From assembly GCA_907165065.1 (NCBI GenBank), contig OU015532.1, positions 46,167,839 through 46,231,838 on the forward strand: DNA of 64,000 nt, read 5' to 3'. Source of the DNA: Caprimulgus europaeus. Taxonomy: Eukaryota; Chordata; Aves; Caprimulgiformes; Caprimulgidae. A model generated the notes under the pieces. The model made no database searches and was not told the origin of the DNA. It saw nothing but the letters and a program-made list of their open reading frames with translations. Below, in pieces: positions 24,865-37,350 of this stretch (position 1 is its first letter; each line of letters opens with the position of its first letter). The translations under genes were made by a program, and so were the position numbers.

Positions 24865-27800
24865 TAAATGATCTTTATTCCAAATTGCTTCAGAAGCTTT
24901 TGGGGGGAAAATTGTAGCCACCTGGAGCTACATATGAGGAGATTTTGTTTTGTCCTTCAGCTACTTTATGTTGCTAATACTTAGATTCTCTGACTGAAAA
25001 CAATTGCAGCAGCAAATGGAGCTGAAGGCTTATTAGCTCGTGTTGTTCTATCATAGTTCTGGTATGGAAGAGGGAATCAGATGAGTATTGTGGTTGTTAA
25101 TCAGAATGCTATAGATTTCCTAATTACTTCTGAAAGATACTTTTTAAAAAGTTTGTTTCACTTCTTGCAAAGCTTAGAACTTCCCTGCTGAAAGAAAAGG
25201 TTACCCTTTAGAGCAGAACACAAGGAAGTGGCTGAACAGAGAGTCAGATGCAGCAGAGCCGGCTGGCACCACTGCTCTCCCTGGTGCCACCACGCTGCTG
25301 GTGCTCTGTCTCTCACCACACAACACGGGAGGGGAAGGCACAAGTGTATTATCTCAGCTGTTGTGATAGATTAAGCCTGACATGCTGCCAAATCTGATGT
25401 GTATTAATAAGTTTCTCCTGCTGATCCCCAATGGCAGTCAGATGGGTTCATTGGTAGATTGTGGTGGACATTTAAATGTTTGAGCTGGGCAGTTGGAGAT
25501 GAAGTGTCATGATTCATTAGCCCTGTTGAGGGAACAGTGCCAGGAAGGATCTGGCTGATGACTTGAGAGACACACCTCGTAAGCAGAATAAAACCCCAAC
25601 TCACTCAGCAAATCTCGCAGCAGTGCTGAGGGGTCTGAGCCCAGTGACCAATACAGCACACTGCCACTTGTAATAAACCAGGAATTAAAAGCTGTTGTAA
25701 TTAGAGATTTAAAAGCTGGCAAACAATATGCTTCTAAATCACAATCCATCACCAACCGACAGCAACCGCCCGCCCCCTTGCCTGCAGCGTGTGTCTGTGT
25801 GTGTGGAGACAGGCTGAAGGCTGATGAATTAGTGCTTATAGGAATAAGTGGTTCCTAATTTTTTTAAAATATGTTTTTTTCACTCTCCCTGCCTCCCTTT
25901 GAGGAGCTGATTGTTGACAGCAGTGGGGAGCTGAGCCAATTTGCAGGACTTAGTAAAAATTATAGACTGAAGGGTCAAGGTGATGATGGGAAGACTGACT
26001 GATTGCTTTTGATTCCAGCCTGTCTTCTTTCACCTTATTAGCAAAGGGAGTTCAATTGTTTCACCTTCTTCAGTATCTCAGGCAATACACAGCATCTTCA
26101 GTATGGTGACAATGAATCCGTTCCCAAATTCCTGCAGGTTTTACTTCACAACTTTGTCACTCATGGACAAGAACTGAGAATCAGCTTCTGTATTGTAGCA
26201 TCTCCTGTTCCCCACATCTTTGTCTCAGTTAAATACGACCTACTCTTTATGAAGGGATGCTTTTTAAGATACTTTTTTGTTGTTTCTTTTCTGGATAATC
26301 AAAGTTTTCAAGTTTCTTCACCTGGCATTGTGATTACAAATATATTTACATACTTCTGTGAAGAAATGTATGAACCATTTTTAGCCAGTTCCTTCTAAAG
26401 ATCTGTAATTAACTATTCTTTGGCACCAGGACTGAATCTACAAGCTAAAGATCAACCCTCATAAGTTTACAATTGTTCCTTTCCAGTCATATTTTCAGGA
26501 CTACTTTGCTTTCCTTATACAGCTGCCAGTGAGGCTCGCTATGCATTGTGGATTGCTGTGGGACGCTCTTCAAAGACTAAAAAAGAAATATATTCCTTCA
26601 AAAAAATATGATCTTAAATCTCTTCTCTTTCATTTGTTCCCTCATCTGTATGCATTTATTAAAGACCTGTCAGAGTGAATGGTTAGAGATGTGATTATTA
26701 AGCCCTTTTGGTGAAAGAAAAAAACAACTTAAACCAGCTGAGGAGCAAATCAATTGCAGTAGTCTGTAATGTTTGGACACATATTTGTGTCACTGGAGAA
26801 AATGAATTTGATGACCTTTCCTACTACTGTCCTTTGCTGCAGAGGTCAGGATGAATGGTAGTTTTTTTGCTTTGAAGGTAAATTCAGTAAGTTAGAGTCA
26901 GCATACAGAGCTGCCTGGGATCCAGAGTGCAGCACAGAGGGCAGAGACAGCCAGGACTGAAATGTGTGTGCAAACCTACCAGGGACAGAGGTGTAATTAT
27001 GGAGTATTATGATTCTCTCGTGCATCTCCTAGTCTATAAGTGCAAATACACCCATTTGTCTTGTCTGGATAATGCTTTAGTTGGAAAAAGCTCTTAAGGA
27101 GTCCTCTCATCCATCACCTAGTGTTGTGGCACAATGATTTTATATGTTTATAGCCAGTACGATGTGGCTAAATTGAAATCTATAGCCACAACAGAGCTCA
27201 GTGGGATGGGAATTTGTATTTAATACCTTTCAGTGTAACAAAAATGAGAGGTGAGATCTAATTAAGGCTCTATGATGATGGGTGTGTTAAAAAATGCAGT
27301 ACAGAACAATTTCAAATCTTTCTATAGTAAAAAACATACTGCATGACAAACTGTAAACCACAGTGTAAATATCAGGAGAAATCTTTGAATTTTATTTTTT
27401 TTTTAATAAATAGATAGATACAAATGTTATCTTGTCAATTTATCATCCAATTCTCTAGTTTTTGTTGGTTTTTCTCACAAGAAAGCAGACATACCCCGAG
27501 ACCCATGCTTTCATGGATTTATTTTAAAAAGTTGATTCTTAGAATATCAGCATACAGGCTAAAGAACAGATGATAACTTTTTATCCAGAAAAAAAACCCC
27601 AAACAAAGCATAAAATACTTGACTCTGAGATGTGCTACTTATTGATGTAATTAATACAACAGCATATGAGGTCAGTGCTAAAGTGTTGCATTCAAATTCT
27701 TGTTTGATAAAGCTGGTTATCTGATTCTTAGCATTTCCTCTAGGGGAAATGAATCTTAAACATGCTATCAATTAGTGATATAAGCAGTAGGAAACTAGAA

Positions 27801-30342
27801 AAGGCAGCCTTTCCTTTAACTTATTCTGTATAATCATGGGAAATTTTAGGTTGAGTGGGCACCTCTCTAGGTGCTGCCATACCTGTGATTTGATACAACA
27901 TTAATTTATTGCACGGGTGTGAAAATGTGATATACTCCAGATATTAAAAATTCAATAAATAAATTTAATCCCCTTCCTTTATATCTTCAGTCAGGAGCGT
28001 GAAGCAAGTTTCAGCTTGCTCATCAATTTAAATCAGCTCAGATCAGAAAGAATCAGAAAGATGCCCCAGATGGTTGCTTTAGGACAGGATTTGATAGTTT
28101 TCAAACCAGTTTCCAAGGAAATAATGTTTGACTTTCACACCATACCAGGGTAACTAAAACTGATTGTTCCCCACTTTAGCACTGTCAGGCAAAAAACTGG
28201 GAATGGAAATAGCTTATAAAATCAACTAATTCTACACCCTGCAGAGGTGGTATTTTTAGACCATGGCACTTCATAAGTAGCTGTGTAGGAGGAAAGCTCG
28301 TAGTGATTCTGAGTTCTGTGCAGAGGATCCATTATTCAGGACTAATTTCAGAGACACAAGGAACCATGGTAAGTATTTACGATGCTGAGCTGTAGGCAGA
28401 AGTGGAAACACTCCATTTAGGGACAAATAATTTAAATAAAAAGATTTAGAATCTGTTCCTTATCTACAAGGGGTGTTAGTGAATCTAACAGTATTCGTTT
28501 AGACTCTGGTTTTAGATACGCTGCAGCTAGGTCAAGTTGTACAGTGTGTTGCACAGAAAATAAACAAGACTGTTCAGGATCAGAACAGGTAAGACTGCTC
28601 AAGAAAAATACATGAAGGGGTCTTATTCTTCCCTAAATAAATGGAGTAGAAATTGGAGAATAGTTCTGGCAAGTCAAAGGACTTCTTGTTTTATTCTCTT
28701 TCTCCTAAATATATAAAATATATATATAAAAGGCTAGTTGTGAGTTTTTTCACGTGAACTTACAACATCCATCTATCCAAAATCTGCCCCCTCCTCTATT
28801 CTTCTGTCATTAGTTTTGCCTTTTCATACCCACAGTCATTTGGAGGCTTTTGTTAAGTTCCATAGAGGTGGGCATACGTGTGGCTAGTACAGAAATACAT
28901 AGCAAGTGACACAAGAAGGCAGGGCTTTTCATCTCTTACCATGGGTTTGTTACTTTGAAAGCAAGTGTAATGTTTCTTCTGTCTTTTTCTCATTCTTTTT
29001 TCTTTCTCACTTTCTGATTACCATTTGTGTAACTAGAGAACAAAGTTATCTATGAACAGCCAACTGATTTAGTTTTGATTTGTGAGTACATTATTATGCT
29101 TTAAATCAATAATTTCTTACCACAGGTCCAACTAAGCATTCCAAAAGTGATTTGCAAAACAGTTTGTATTTGATAATTTGAAGTGCTCTGACTGTCAGTC
29201 ATTTTGTGAGGGTGTCCTGTCCAGCCATACAATGGTAAATTGAGATTCTTTGTCATGGTTGATTCCCTCTGTCAGAGGATTTAAATCACGTGTCCTGACT
29301 ATGCAGCACGATAAATTTGGGCTGAAAGATATAAATTTGCTTAAAAAATTCCATTTAAAACCTTTTTGTAGGCCTCAGGATTACTAAAAGCAGGACCAAT
29401 CCTCCTCTTAAATGACACCTTAAGATGTCAAACTCTGTTACAATATTATCCTTAGTATATGTAATTCTATTTCATTCAATAACCAGTCTAGCTAGTGTAG
29501 GTACTCACTGACCGTGATCAGATGCACACAGAACTCCTCAGATTTGTCATTAGTTTTTTACTCCTATCCTGGTAATAATTCAAACAGTAATAACGTTGTT
29601 TCTTTATATTCAGTGACAAATATTTGTGATTTTAGAGTACAAGGGTCTGGTTCCTGTTCCTGTTAATGAAGCTCCAGGTGACCATGAAGTGCTGCAAAGT
29701 GACAGCTGTGAAATCCTAGGGGACCACAGATTTGTTAGAATGCAAAATAGTCACTGATAAGGCATCTAGTGAGAATGGTTCTTTTTTGTCTTAAAAGATA
29801 CTAGATCTAGACACAACTCTTTCTTTCATCTACAATGTCCAGAAATAAAAAGGGCAGGATTGTTTAAAGGACAATACTCTCATTTTCAAGATCCACTGAC
29901 AGCTGTTTCAGTTGTTTCAATATAAATATTTTTTTATATAAAATCACAGGTGTTAAACTGAAGTAAAAGAAAAAAAAACCTTACATGTCCCATGTGTGAA
30001 AAGTGCCCAAGTTCTAAGTGTACACTGGGATGAAATAAATACACCATAATGTTTCTCCTTTGGCAACCTTTAGCTGTCAATAGAATGGTTAAGGCTGTTA
30101 ATCACTAGGTATTGTGTAAGTGTGTATTTTGCCCATATAGCACAGTTATATACTAATACAAAATCTTTGGAGCTAATTCCTGATTTCCCTCACTCAAAAG
30201 CCATAATAGTAAAGAAATTCCCATTAAATTTTCCCTGTCATATTACACAAATTTAAATATTCCTCTGTAATTAGTGTTTTCCTAATAGAGAAAATCTGAA
30301 AGAGATGGCAAAACATTTCCTAGGCTTTAATTAAAAAGAATT
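24865..30342. other. Single-copy DNA, no gene; possible conserved block
   Basis: No exon was recognised. The block 25380-25760 is denser in complex, non-repetitive sequence with homeodomain-like TAAT cores and looks like a candidate conserved non-coding element. At 27073-27120 the words tttagttggaaaaagctctt and cctctcatccatcacc resemble a very diverged minus-strand CR1 tail. Short AT repeats occur at 28703-28732. Confidence 0.4.
27073..27120 (-). mobile_element. Possible very diverged CR1 tail
   Basis: About 48 bp resemble the reverse complement of the CR1 3' UTR (ttggaaaaag...cttaagga...catccatcacc, where younger copies read ttggaaaagacctttaaga and catccagtccaacc). The 3' octamer is not preserved. 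It may be chance. Confidence 0.25.
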
Positions 30343-31470
30343 ATGGGCTGTGGCCCGTGCTCACCACTGTCACCTTGCCTGATGTTCTGGTTGAACCTGG
30401 TGACAACCTCTGGGGCTGCCCAGTCTAAGTCTGCTCTGAGGAGGGGAATGGCGGGAAAAAGGGCTGTCAAGGGCACTTTCTGGGGCTCTTTTGGGGCTTT
30501 TCCCAGCTGGGAAAGCAGCTACTCTGTGCCAGGGAGCAGCAGTTTGAGGGGCCAGCTGCTAAAAGGCTGCAGGGAGGGAAGGGCATGGGCCTCTCCCACC
30601 TCAAAAAGGCCCATTCAGCTCATGGCCACCACCCTCACAGAAGGGGACCTGGCAATGGTTTCTACTCGGCTGAGGGCTATTGCCATAAGGAATGTGGTGA
30701 CCCAGCCAGAGCAACCACACAAACACATTGTCCAGGTCTCTGTCTGTGTGGAGTACCTCAGCTTGTCACTGGTACCAGAGAGCAGCAGGGACAACACCTG
30801 TGTGGGCTGTGACCAGGTGAAGGATCTGCTCAGCGTGGTGGCAGAGCTGGAAGAAGAGGTGGACAGGTTGAGGAGTATCAGGGAGTGTGAGAAGGGAGGT
30901 AGATTGGTGGAGCAACACCCTGCCACCCCTGAGGGAAAGGCAGCAGATGGAGGCTCCACAAGTAGCAGAGCATCTCCAACCCTCTTGCCATCGGGCAGAA
31001 GAAATCCTAAGAGACAGGGAGGAATGGAAACAGCTCCCTGCTTGAGGTGGCAGGTGAATCTCCTCCCAGTTTACCTCGCCCTCCCAGGTGCCTTTGCACA
31101 ACAGGTTTGAGGCTCTGTATCTTGAGGGACAGGAAGTCAAGGATGTGGATGAAGGTCCATCCAGGGGCTTGTCTAAGGTGAGTTGGTCATCCCCACATCT
31201 CAAGACTGCCTCTACCAAGAAAAAAAAGGTTAATTGTCACAGATGACTCTGTTCTGAGGAGAACAGAGGGGCTGATATGCCGGCTTGACCTTACCCACAG
31301 GGAAATCTGCAGCCTCCCTGGGTCAGGGACATTGCTAGGAGGTGCCCTGGTCTGGCTCTCTGATTATTACCCACTCTTGTTTGTACTGGTTGGCAGTGAT
31401 GGGGTTGCAGAGAAAAATCCTAAAACAAGCAAAAGGGTCTTCAGGACACTGGGGTCGTTGGTTGCAGGAT
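30343..31470 (+). pseudogene. CR1 ORF1 remnant (nucleic-acid-binding / esterase-like protein)
   Basis: A 255-codon frame runs 30343-31110. Its residues 160-185 (VKDLLSVVAELEEEVDRLRS) form a leucine heptad coiled coil characteristic of bird CR1 ORF1. The frame then breaks: from about 31086 the natural continuation (PLHNRFEALYLEGQEVKDVD) is in another frame that is stopped near 31245. The next segment, SLLRRTEGLICRLDLTHREI and then SDYYPLLFVLVGSDGV, matches the ORF1 esterase-like region in further frames. In intact CR1, ORF1 is thought to bind RNA and assist retrotransposition. At least two frame breaks and missing C-terminal sequence make this non-functional. The open upstream part before about 30620 may be 5' UTR rather than coding. 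Confidence 0.75.
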
Positions 31471-31499
31471 TGGGAGCTCTTCAGAAGGGAGAGGCAGGG

Positions 31500-31662
31500 A
31501 TGGAGAGGTGTGAGGTAGCTCTTTATGTTAGGGAGTGTTTTGATTGCATGGAGCTTGATGATTGTGATGATAAGGTGTAGTGCTTATGGGTAAAGATAAG
31601 GGGAAAGGCTAACAATGCAGATGTCCTGCTGGGAGTCTGTTATAGTCATCCTAAACTCTCAA
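31500..31662 (+). pseudogene. CR1 ORF2 endonuclease fragment
   Basis: The frame reads CEVALYVRECFDCMELDD and, past a stop at about 31578, CLWVKIRGKANNADVLLGVC, which fits the AP-endonuclease-like domain at the N-terminus of CR1 ORF2 (nicks target DNA to prime reverse transcription). Only about 50 codons remain. It is joined directly to ORF1 sequence, so the ORF1 end and ORF2 start were lost in one deletion or a template jump. Confidence 0.75.
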
Positions 31663-34600
31663 TCTTCCTTTTCTATCTCAGTGAAAAATACATGACACCT
31701 TCATGCTCAGAAATGAATCTGCCCTCCTCTCAGGGGCTGCCATCTCTGAGAGAAGCTGGGCAGGTTTTGAGTTTGACAATTTGAACCAATCCCACGTCAG
31801 AGAGGAGCAGGATGTAGGTTGGCATTTTTTGTATTGTTGTCTTTGTGTTTGAATTTGCAGTCACACTGAGTGAACTTAACTCTTCCTGTCTCACTCATTT
31901 ACATAGTGTGAATTATGCCTAAATATCCAAGTGTTATTTAATGTAGCCAGAAAAAAAAGGAATGAATGATAGCCCCTTATTACTTTCCATCCCAAGATCA
32001 TTCTCAGAGTCCAGGGCCATTCTTTTAGCCATGCCACAGGAATCACACAGGCACAACTAGTTTTTATAACCCCCTTAGGCAATGCTGAAACTATGAACAT
32101 GATGGGAACCAAGTCTCACCATGTGGATCTAATAGCACCAGGGAGAGTAACTAGAACTGGTGCTGACACAGCATTCAGCTTGAATTAAAGGTTTAACATA
32201 CTGCACAGATCCCCTTGGCTGCTCGCTTTTAGATCTTCAGGAGAGGCTGTGTGGAGGGACTGTCCCAAAATACACTCTTGTGGGGCATCTACTGGGGCCA
32301 TAAAAAAGTACTGAGGCGCTTCCTTCAGTTCTGGACAGGAACCTGGGCAAATAACAATAGGAAAATCCAGGTGTATGTGTATTCCTGACTCTTCTTTATG
32401 CAGGAGAGGGACAGCATGGAACAGTGAAAGGTTTATGGAAGTCATTAAAAACTGTATGAGATGGGTATATATATATTTACACACCCATATGCATGTATCT
32501 GTGTGGATATTGCTCAAGTTTTATGAAACCTGTGTACATTGATACACACTTTCAGTCCCATACAGAACTTTCCTTTTCTCACAGTTAACTGGTGTAAAAA
32601 AAGGAAGAAAACCAAAGGAAAAACTTGTGCAGTCAGAAGTTACAGAGGGTTTTGATGAAATCAAGAGTATTAAACTTAGGCCCTGAAAAATAGATGTAGT
32701 CATGCATCAGAACTTCTCTCTTATTCATTATATTTAAAAATTCTGCTAAAAGAAACACTTTGTTAGAAGTGAAATATAATCTACTAATTCTACTTTAAAA
32801 ATTCAAAATAGTTTTCAGAAAACATAGATTAAAAAAAAATATTAAACTTATTCTAAACATTATCTTCAAGCAGATCATTTTTCCTGGAAAAATTCCTACT
32901 CAAAAATTTTGACTGGGTTTTCTTTCTTGGATGTACATGACGTGAGGAACAGCTTCTTTTCTTCAGGGAAATTTGTCTACCTGCCAGGAAATCTAATTCA
33001 TTTGATAAACACTCAGCAAAATTAGTCAAACATTGAAATGACAGGGAAAGCAATTTATACAGTCACAGACACAGGACTTTGTAAAGTTTGCCAATGACTG
33101 TTGTGGGTGTTTGTTCAGATTTAGTGCTGGCATTTCGTACTCTTCTGCTTTCCTAGATGAGAGTTACTCGACTTCAGCCTCTTTCCTCTGAAAAATTTCT
33201 CCTTTTTCTGACATTCCTCATCACTTTCAGTTTCTTTGTTTAGTTGCTATTTTATCTTTGCTATCAATTTTTGTTACTTGTTGCTTGAGCATTCCAGTAA
33301 TAAGCCTCCCACTGGTTTTTTTAATGACTTCTATAGTTCATGTTTTTAAGCAATGTCAGCCACGTCTCAGTTAACTATAAAAGTGAGTTCTTACTCCTTC
33401 CTACTCCCTTTGTTTGATAAAATAAAGCCTAAATTCAATACAGCCCTAAATCAAGAGTTCAGTTTTATCCCTAAAATAAATCACTGTCACCTTGCCAGCC
33501 ATACCAGAAAATTCCTATCAGACTGAATTAGCAGTGAATGGAAGGTCAGTTGGGTTTATTACTTAATATTTATATTATAGTGCAAACTGTTTAATATACC
33601 TCAGCCTCCAACAGTTCCCCAGGCTTCATTATATCCCCCTTCCCTCAGTTTGTGTGTTTCCTTCTAGCCATCAAATGTATGTAAGGATTAGCAAGTAAAG
33701 CCTCTTTCTATATTACTGATTATATTTCATATAAAAGAAGCATATGATGGTTCAGAGAATGAGTGCACAATTGTGTACCTAATTTAAATGCTCTAAGATG
33801 TCAATAAGAGGAATTCAATAGAAGTGTAGGTGAAAATTGCCCATCACATACATAATAATTCTCTGTTATACCTTCACTGTGATCTCCTCTGCATGCACAA
33901 CTCTTGTTATTTAAAAATAATAATAATGTGCTGCCCTATTTATACATGTAACTATGGAAAAAATGCCTGAAAGCAGTGCTTCTGGTGGAGGATAGAAATA
34001 GTTGTTCATGATTATTTTAAGTATCCCCACCAAGACAAAGCATCCAATTCAAAAGACTAGTAACAAAATAGGTATAACATCCAAGTGTTTAAAAATAAAT
34101 AAAATCTCAGTAAGGAAAGCTGAAGTACCTCCCCTCTTTCCCATGAAGGCTCCTCTAGATCCTGTATGAGATCAGTGTCTCTGGTGCTAAAAAGTGTCTG
34201 GAAAGGTAATTGAACCCTTATGAATTTCCTGGAAATGGAGAAATCCACGAGGAGCGTAAAGAGACTGCAGCTCCCAGCAGAGGACAGTCCAGCTCATATT
34301 GAACCAGAACATAAAGGCTACAATTTGGGGACAGGCAAAGGAGAGAATTTCAGACAAGAATCTCTTATGTCACGGTATTGAAAGTATCTGGAGTGTCACA
34401 GCTTTCACCTGAGACAGGCCATATTTCAGAGCCAGCCTTCTCTGTAACGGCTGTGGCGTATTTATTAAGGTTCTTACCCATTCTGAGGACTGAATTGGGC
34501 CTGTTTGAAATCTGATTTCTATGTAATCGCTGTCAGTGTTTATTAAGTCACATTGCAAAGACAGAGCAGGGCTGGGAAATCAGCCTCACTGGTCACAGTC

Positions 34601-36045
34601 TGCATTAAATAACAAGAGCCAGTATCCAGCCTTACAGTGTATGTGCCATTTAGGACTAGATTTTAATGTAAATGCTGCTGAACAATTTTGGATTATTTCT
34701 AAAACAAGGGCATCGTAGTTGCTAGTAAACAATTGCATCTTTTTTTATTATGTTGCCCTAATTTGAACCTCTCACTTTCCAGCCCAACTTCTACTTCTTC
34801 TCTCTGAGAGCTTGTGGAATCAGACCACGTTGATTGAAAGACTCAAAGGTAAGTTAAAAGAAAAAATGAGAAATTTCTCTGGAAAATGTTTCTGCAGTCA
34901 TTGTCTACTGCAGTCACAGACTTCTGCTCTGGGGAACACAGCAATGCTCTGCCTCCAGGGCTTTAATCTCAGGAGAACCACAAGACCAAAACTGATGTAT
35001 GTGATCTTTTTTTCTCCTTCCCCCCCAAACCCCCTTTTTTTTTTGCCTCTATACACCAACTTTTTCTCCTTTCTAATACTGCTCCTTTGAGCAAGTCTTG
35101 ATCACTTTTATCCATCAGTGGCTAACTCTTAGATGATGCTCCTGTAAAAATGCTATGGTGTAGCAGTAGTGGAATAGTTATGCTCCCAGCTCAAGCTGTC
35201 TCATCTCAACTCAATTGACTCACAATTGCAGATGCAGAGGGAGAGCCATGGTCTGTAGAGAGTCCTTCTTTTGAGCCCAGTATTGCCTTCATTTTCCTGT
35301 TCAAAGTTTCATTCAATTTTTGTAATTTTAAATTTCCAATGGCATCCAAGCATTTCCTCTTGAAATTTGTATCAATCCCAGTCAATTTGTTCTAAAGTTC
35401 TAGATGTCTCAGAGTAGCTATACTTGGGGAAAGAACTTGAATTCCTTAAACTTTTCAAGTGTCTTACATTGACAACCTTATGCTAGAAATCTGGTAAGAA
35501 CAAATCCTCTGTGGGAGCTCTGATACTCCTGAAAAAGTTCTGTTCTTTCTCTCAGCAGTGTGCTCTGTGATGTCCATGAAATAGAAACAATCAGTTATAT
35601 TTTCTGGGGAAACTGAGGAACTGAGAAAGCTTTCTCAAGGACACAAAATGAGTCTTTCCTAGTTTTAGGACCAGAAATAGACATGTAGATCTTAGTCCTG
35701 TGTATTAAACCTGAGTTAGAGCCCCTCTGTTCTGAATAGAAGGCCTTGGAAAGCCATGGCAATGAGAACTGTTGAATTCAAACAGTAAATGAACGGTCAT
35801 CATGTCTCAGCTAAGATCCAGATTCAGAGGTTTTATTGCCAGTGTTGGTGTCCAGGAACAAAGGGAAATGCCTGCATTTTCTGTCATAAGGGAAGTTTAT
35901 AAGTCTGGCAGTTAAAAAAGAATAGCTTTTGATTTTCACACATTTTGGGTGCACACTGGGGTCACAGTGAGAGAACTAGAGTTGGATTATCAACTAGAGA
36001 TGATTATCAAAAGCTGTTTGTTAATGAAAGAGAAATTGTTCAAAG
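31663..36045. other. Single-copy AT-rich DNA, no gene seen
   Basis: No exon or clear repeat. The block 34380-34560 contains CpGs and complex sequence (aataaatacgccacagccg) that could be conserved non-coding DNA. Short tatata runs occur near 32466-32478. Confidence 0.45.
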
Positions 36046-36125
36046 CTGGAGCTGGAAGGGACTTCAGGGTGTCATTCATTCACCCATCTTGAACAATGCA
36101 GAGTAGATAAACCTGCACTGTCCCA
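36046..36125 (-). mobile_element. Diverged CR1 tail, minus strand
   Basis: gctggagctggaagggactt, then gtgtcattcattcaccc and gaacaatgcagagtag, follow the order of the reverse-complemented CR1 3' UTR with many changes. The terminal octamer is not visible. Probably an old copy. Confidence 0.5.
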
Positions 36126-36158
36126 AGGTGGGATATAAACAACAGTCAAATTTATTCT

Positions 36159-36498
36159 TCTCCTGGTTTTGCTAGGATAGAGTTAATTTTCTTTTTAGTA
36201 GCTAGATAGTGCTGTGTTTTGGTTTCAGTGTGGGATTTATTACGAGAAGAATGTTGATAAGGTACAAGGTGGTGAGCAATTGTACTGTGCATCTTTCATC
36301 TTTATATATATATATAGTTGTTATCATTATTGTTAGCATTACTATTTTAATTTTATTTTACTTCAATTATTGAATTGTTCTTACCTCAACCTACAAGTCT
36401 CCTTACCTTTACCCCTCCAATTCTCTTCCCTGTTCCCTGGGTGGGGTGGTGCAAGTGGCTGTGTTGTGTTTGGCTGCCAGCCAAGTTAAACTATCACA
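36159..36498 (+). mobile_element. Solo ERV LTR with large internal deletion, plus strand
   Basis: Starts tctcctggttttgctagg and ends aagttaaactatcaca. The first ~100 bp (to gagaagaatgttgataag) is joined directly to aaggtggtgagcaattg, a block that lies about 290 bp further on in the related LTR at 52009, so roughly 200-300 bp of the middle is missing. The 3' third, with a TATA run, an AT-rich stretch and a gtggctgtgttgtgt block, is intact. Flanks attct (36154-36158) and gttct (36499-36503) agree at four of five bases, consistent with a 5-bp target-site duplication. Confidence 0.85.
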
Positions 36499-37187
36499 GT
36501 TCTTTAAGGTAGGTAGCGAAGGAAGTTTCCCATCTGTTCTAATCCTTCTGGTAAGCTCTTCATTCACTACTGTTACAATTAAAAAGGTTTCTTAAATATC
36601 ATTTCCCACAAGTTGAAGCTGTTTGCAATCCTCATTGCACCATCAAATTTCTAAGGGCTTTTAGCTGGAGTCAAGGGTAAGGAAATAAAGGGCTTTTCAG
36701 AATGGAGGATGAGTCTTTCACTATCTATATGTCAGTTAGATTTCATGCAGAATCACTCAGCAAAACTATCCTTCTTCTGCTTTAATTAAATAACCCTTGA
36801 GGATGAAGTACCATAAGGAACAAGGTCATGGTGAAAACTGTAATTATTTCCTAGATCTATTGATTTTATGCTAATGATTTTAAATGATGCATATAGCTTG
36901 CATCTAATAATCTTACCTAGAATGGCAGGTGGTGTTTTGAGCTTTCTGTGTCACTTGGGAGAAGGCTTGTTTGGACATATTTCATTGTATCTACTTTGCT
37001 TATTGCAAAGGTTGGTGTGTGTGGCAGAGCTCAATATCAGGTCAAAGGAAAAAAAGAAAATGACATTTTATTAGGGGAATGAAAAGAACCAAAGCAAATG
37101 GAGAGAAGAGAAGGTAAAAGAAGCAAAGTGAAGCATGGGGATGAGGAGATAATGTGTAAAATAAGTCAGAACAGAATATATGTAAAA
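36499..37187. other. Spacer, no gene seen
   Basis: Non-repetitive DNA with no exon, RNA gene or repeat recognised. Confidence 0.5.
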
Positions 37188-37350
37188 AGAGAGTCCCATC
37201 CCTGGAAACATTCAAGGTCAGGTTGGACGGGGCTCTGAGCAACCTCATCTGGTTGAAGATGCCCCTGCTCACTGCAGGGCGTTGGACTGGATGGCCTTGA
37301 GAGGTCCCTTCCCACCCAAACCAGTCTGTTATTCTGTGAGTCTGTGATCT
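37188..37350 (+). mobile_element. CR1 LINE 3' tail, plus strand
   Basis: agagtcccatccctggaaac, gttggacggggctctgagc, gttggactggatggccttg and cccacccaaaccagtctg are CR1 3' sequence, ending in two degenerate octamers (ttattctgtgagtctgtgat). It is 5'-truncated with no intact coding. Confidence 0.92.

Larger units (their letters stand above)
30343..31662 (+). mobile_element. CR1 LINE 5' half (ORF1 plus start of ORF2), internally deleted
   Basis: A GC-rich island in AT-rich DNA that carries the part of CR1 normally lost by 5' truncation. In order it holds an upstream region (30343-30620), the ORF1 heptad/coiled-coil segment (about 30810-30890), a linker, an ORF1 esterase-like segment (about 31240-31460) and, after a jump of several hundred missing bases near 31470-31500, a piece of the ORF2 endonuclease domain (31500-31662). 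Reverse-transcriptase and 3' UTR sequences are absent, and the similarity fades after ctgttatagtcatcc. It is therefore a 5' relic with internal and 3' deletion, presumably dead. Confidence 0.85.

Noticed and set aside
30615..31218. Minus-strand open frames of 114 and 150 codons
   Set aside because: Antisense to the CR1 ORF1 remnant; no domain on that strand.
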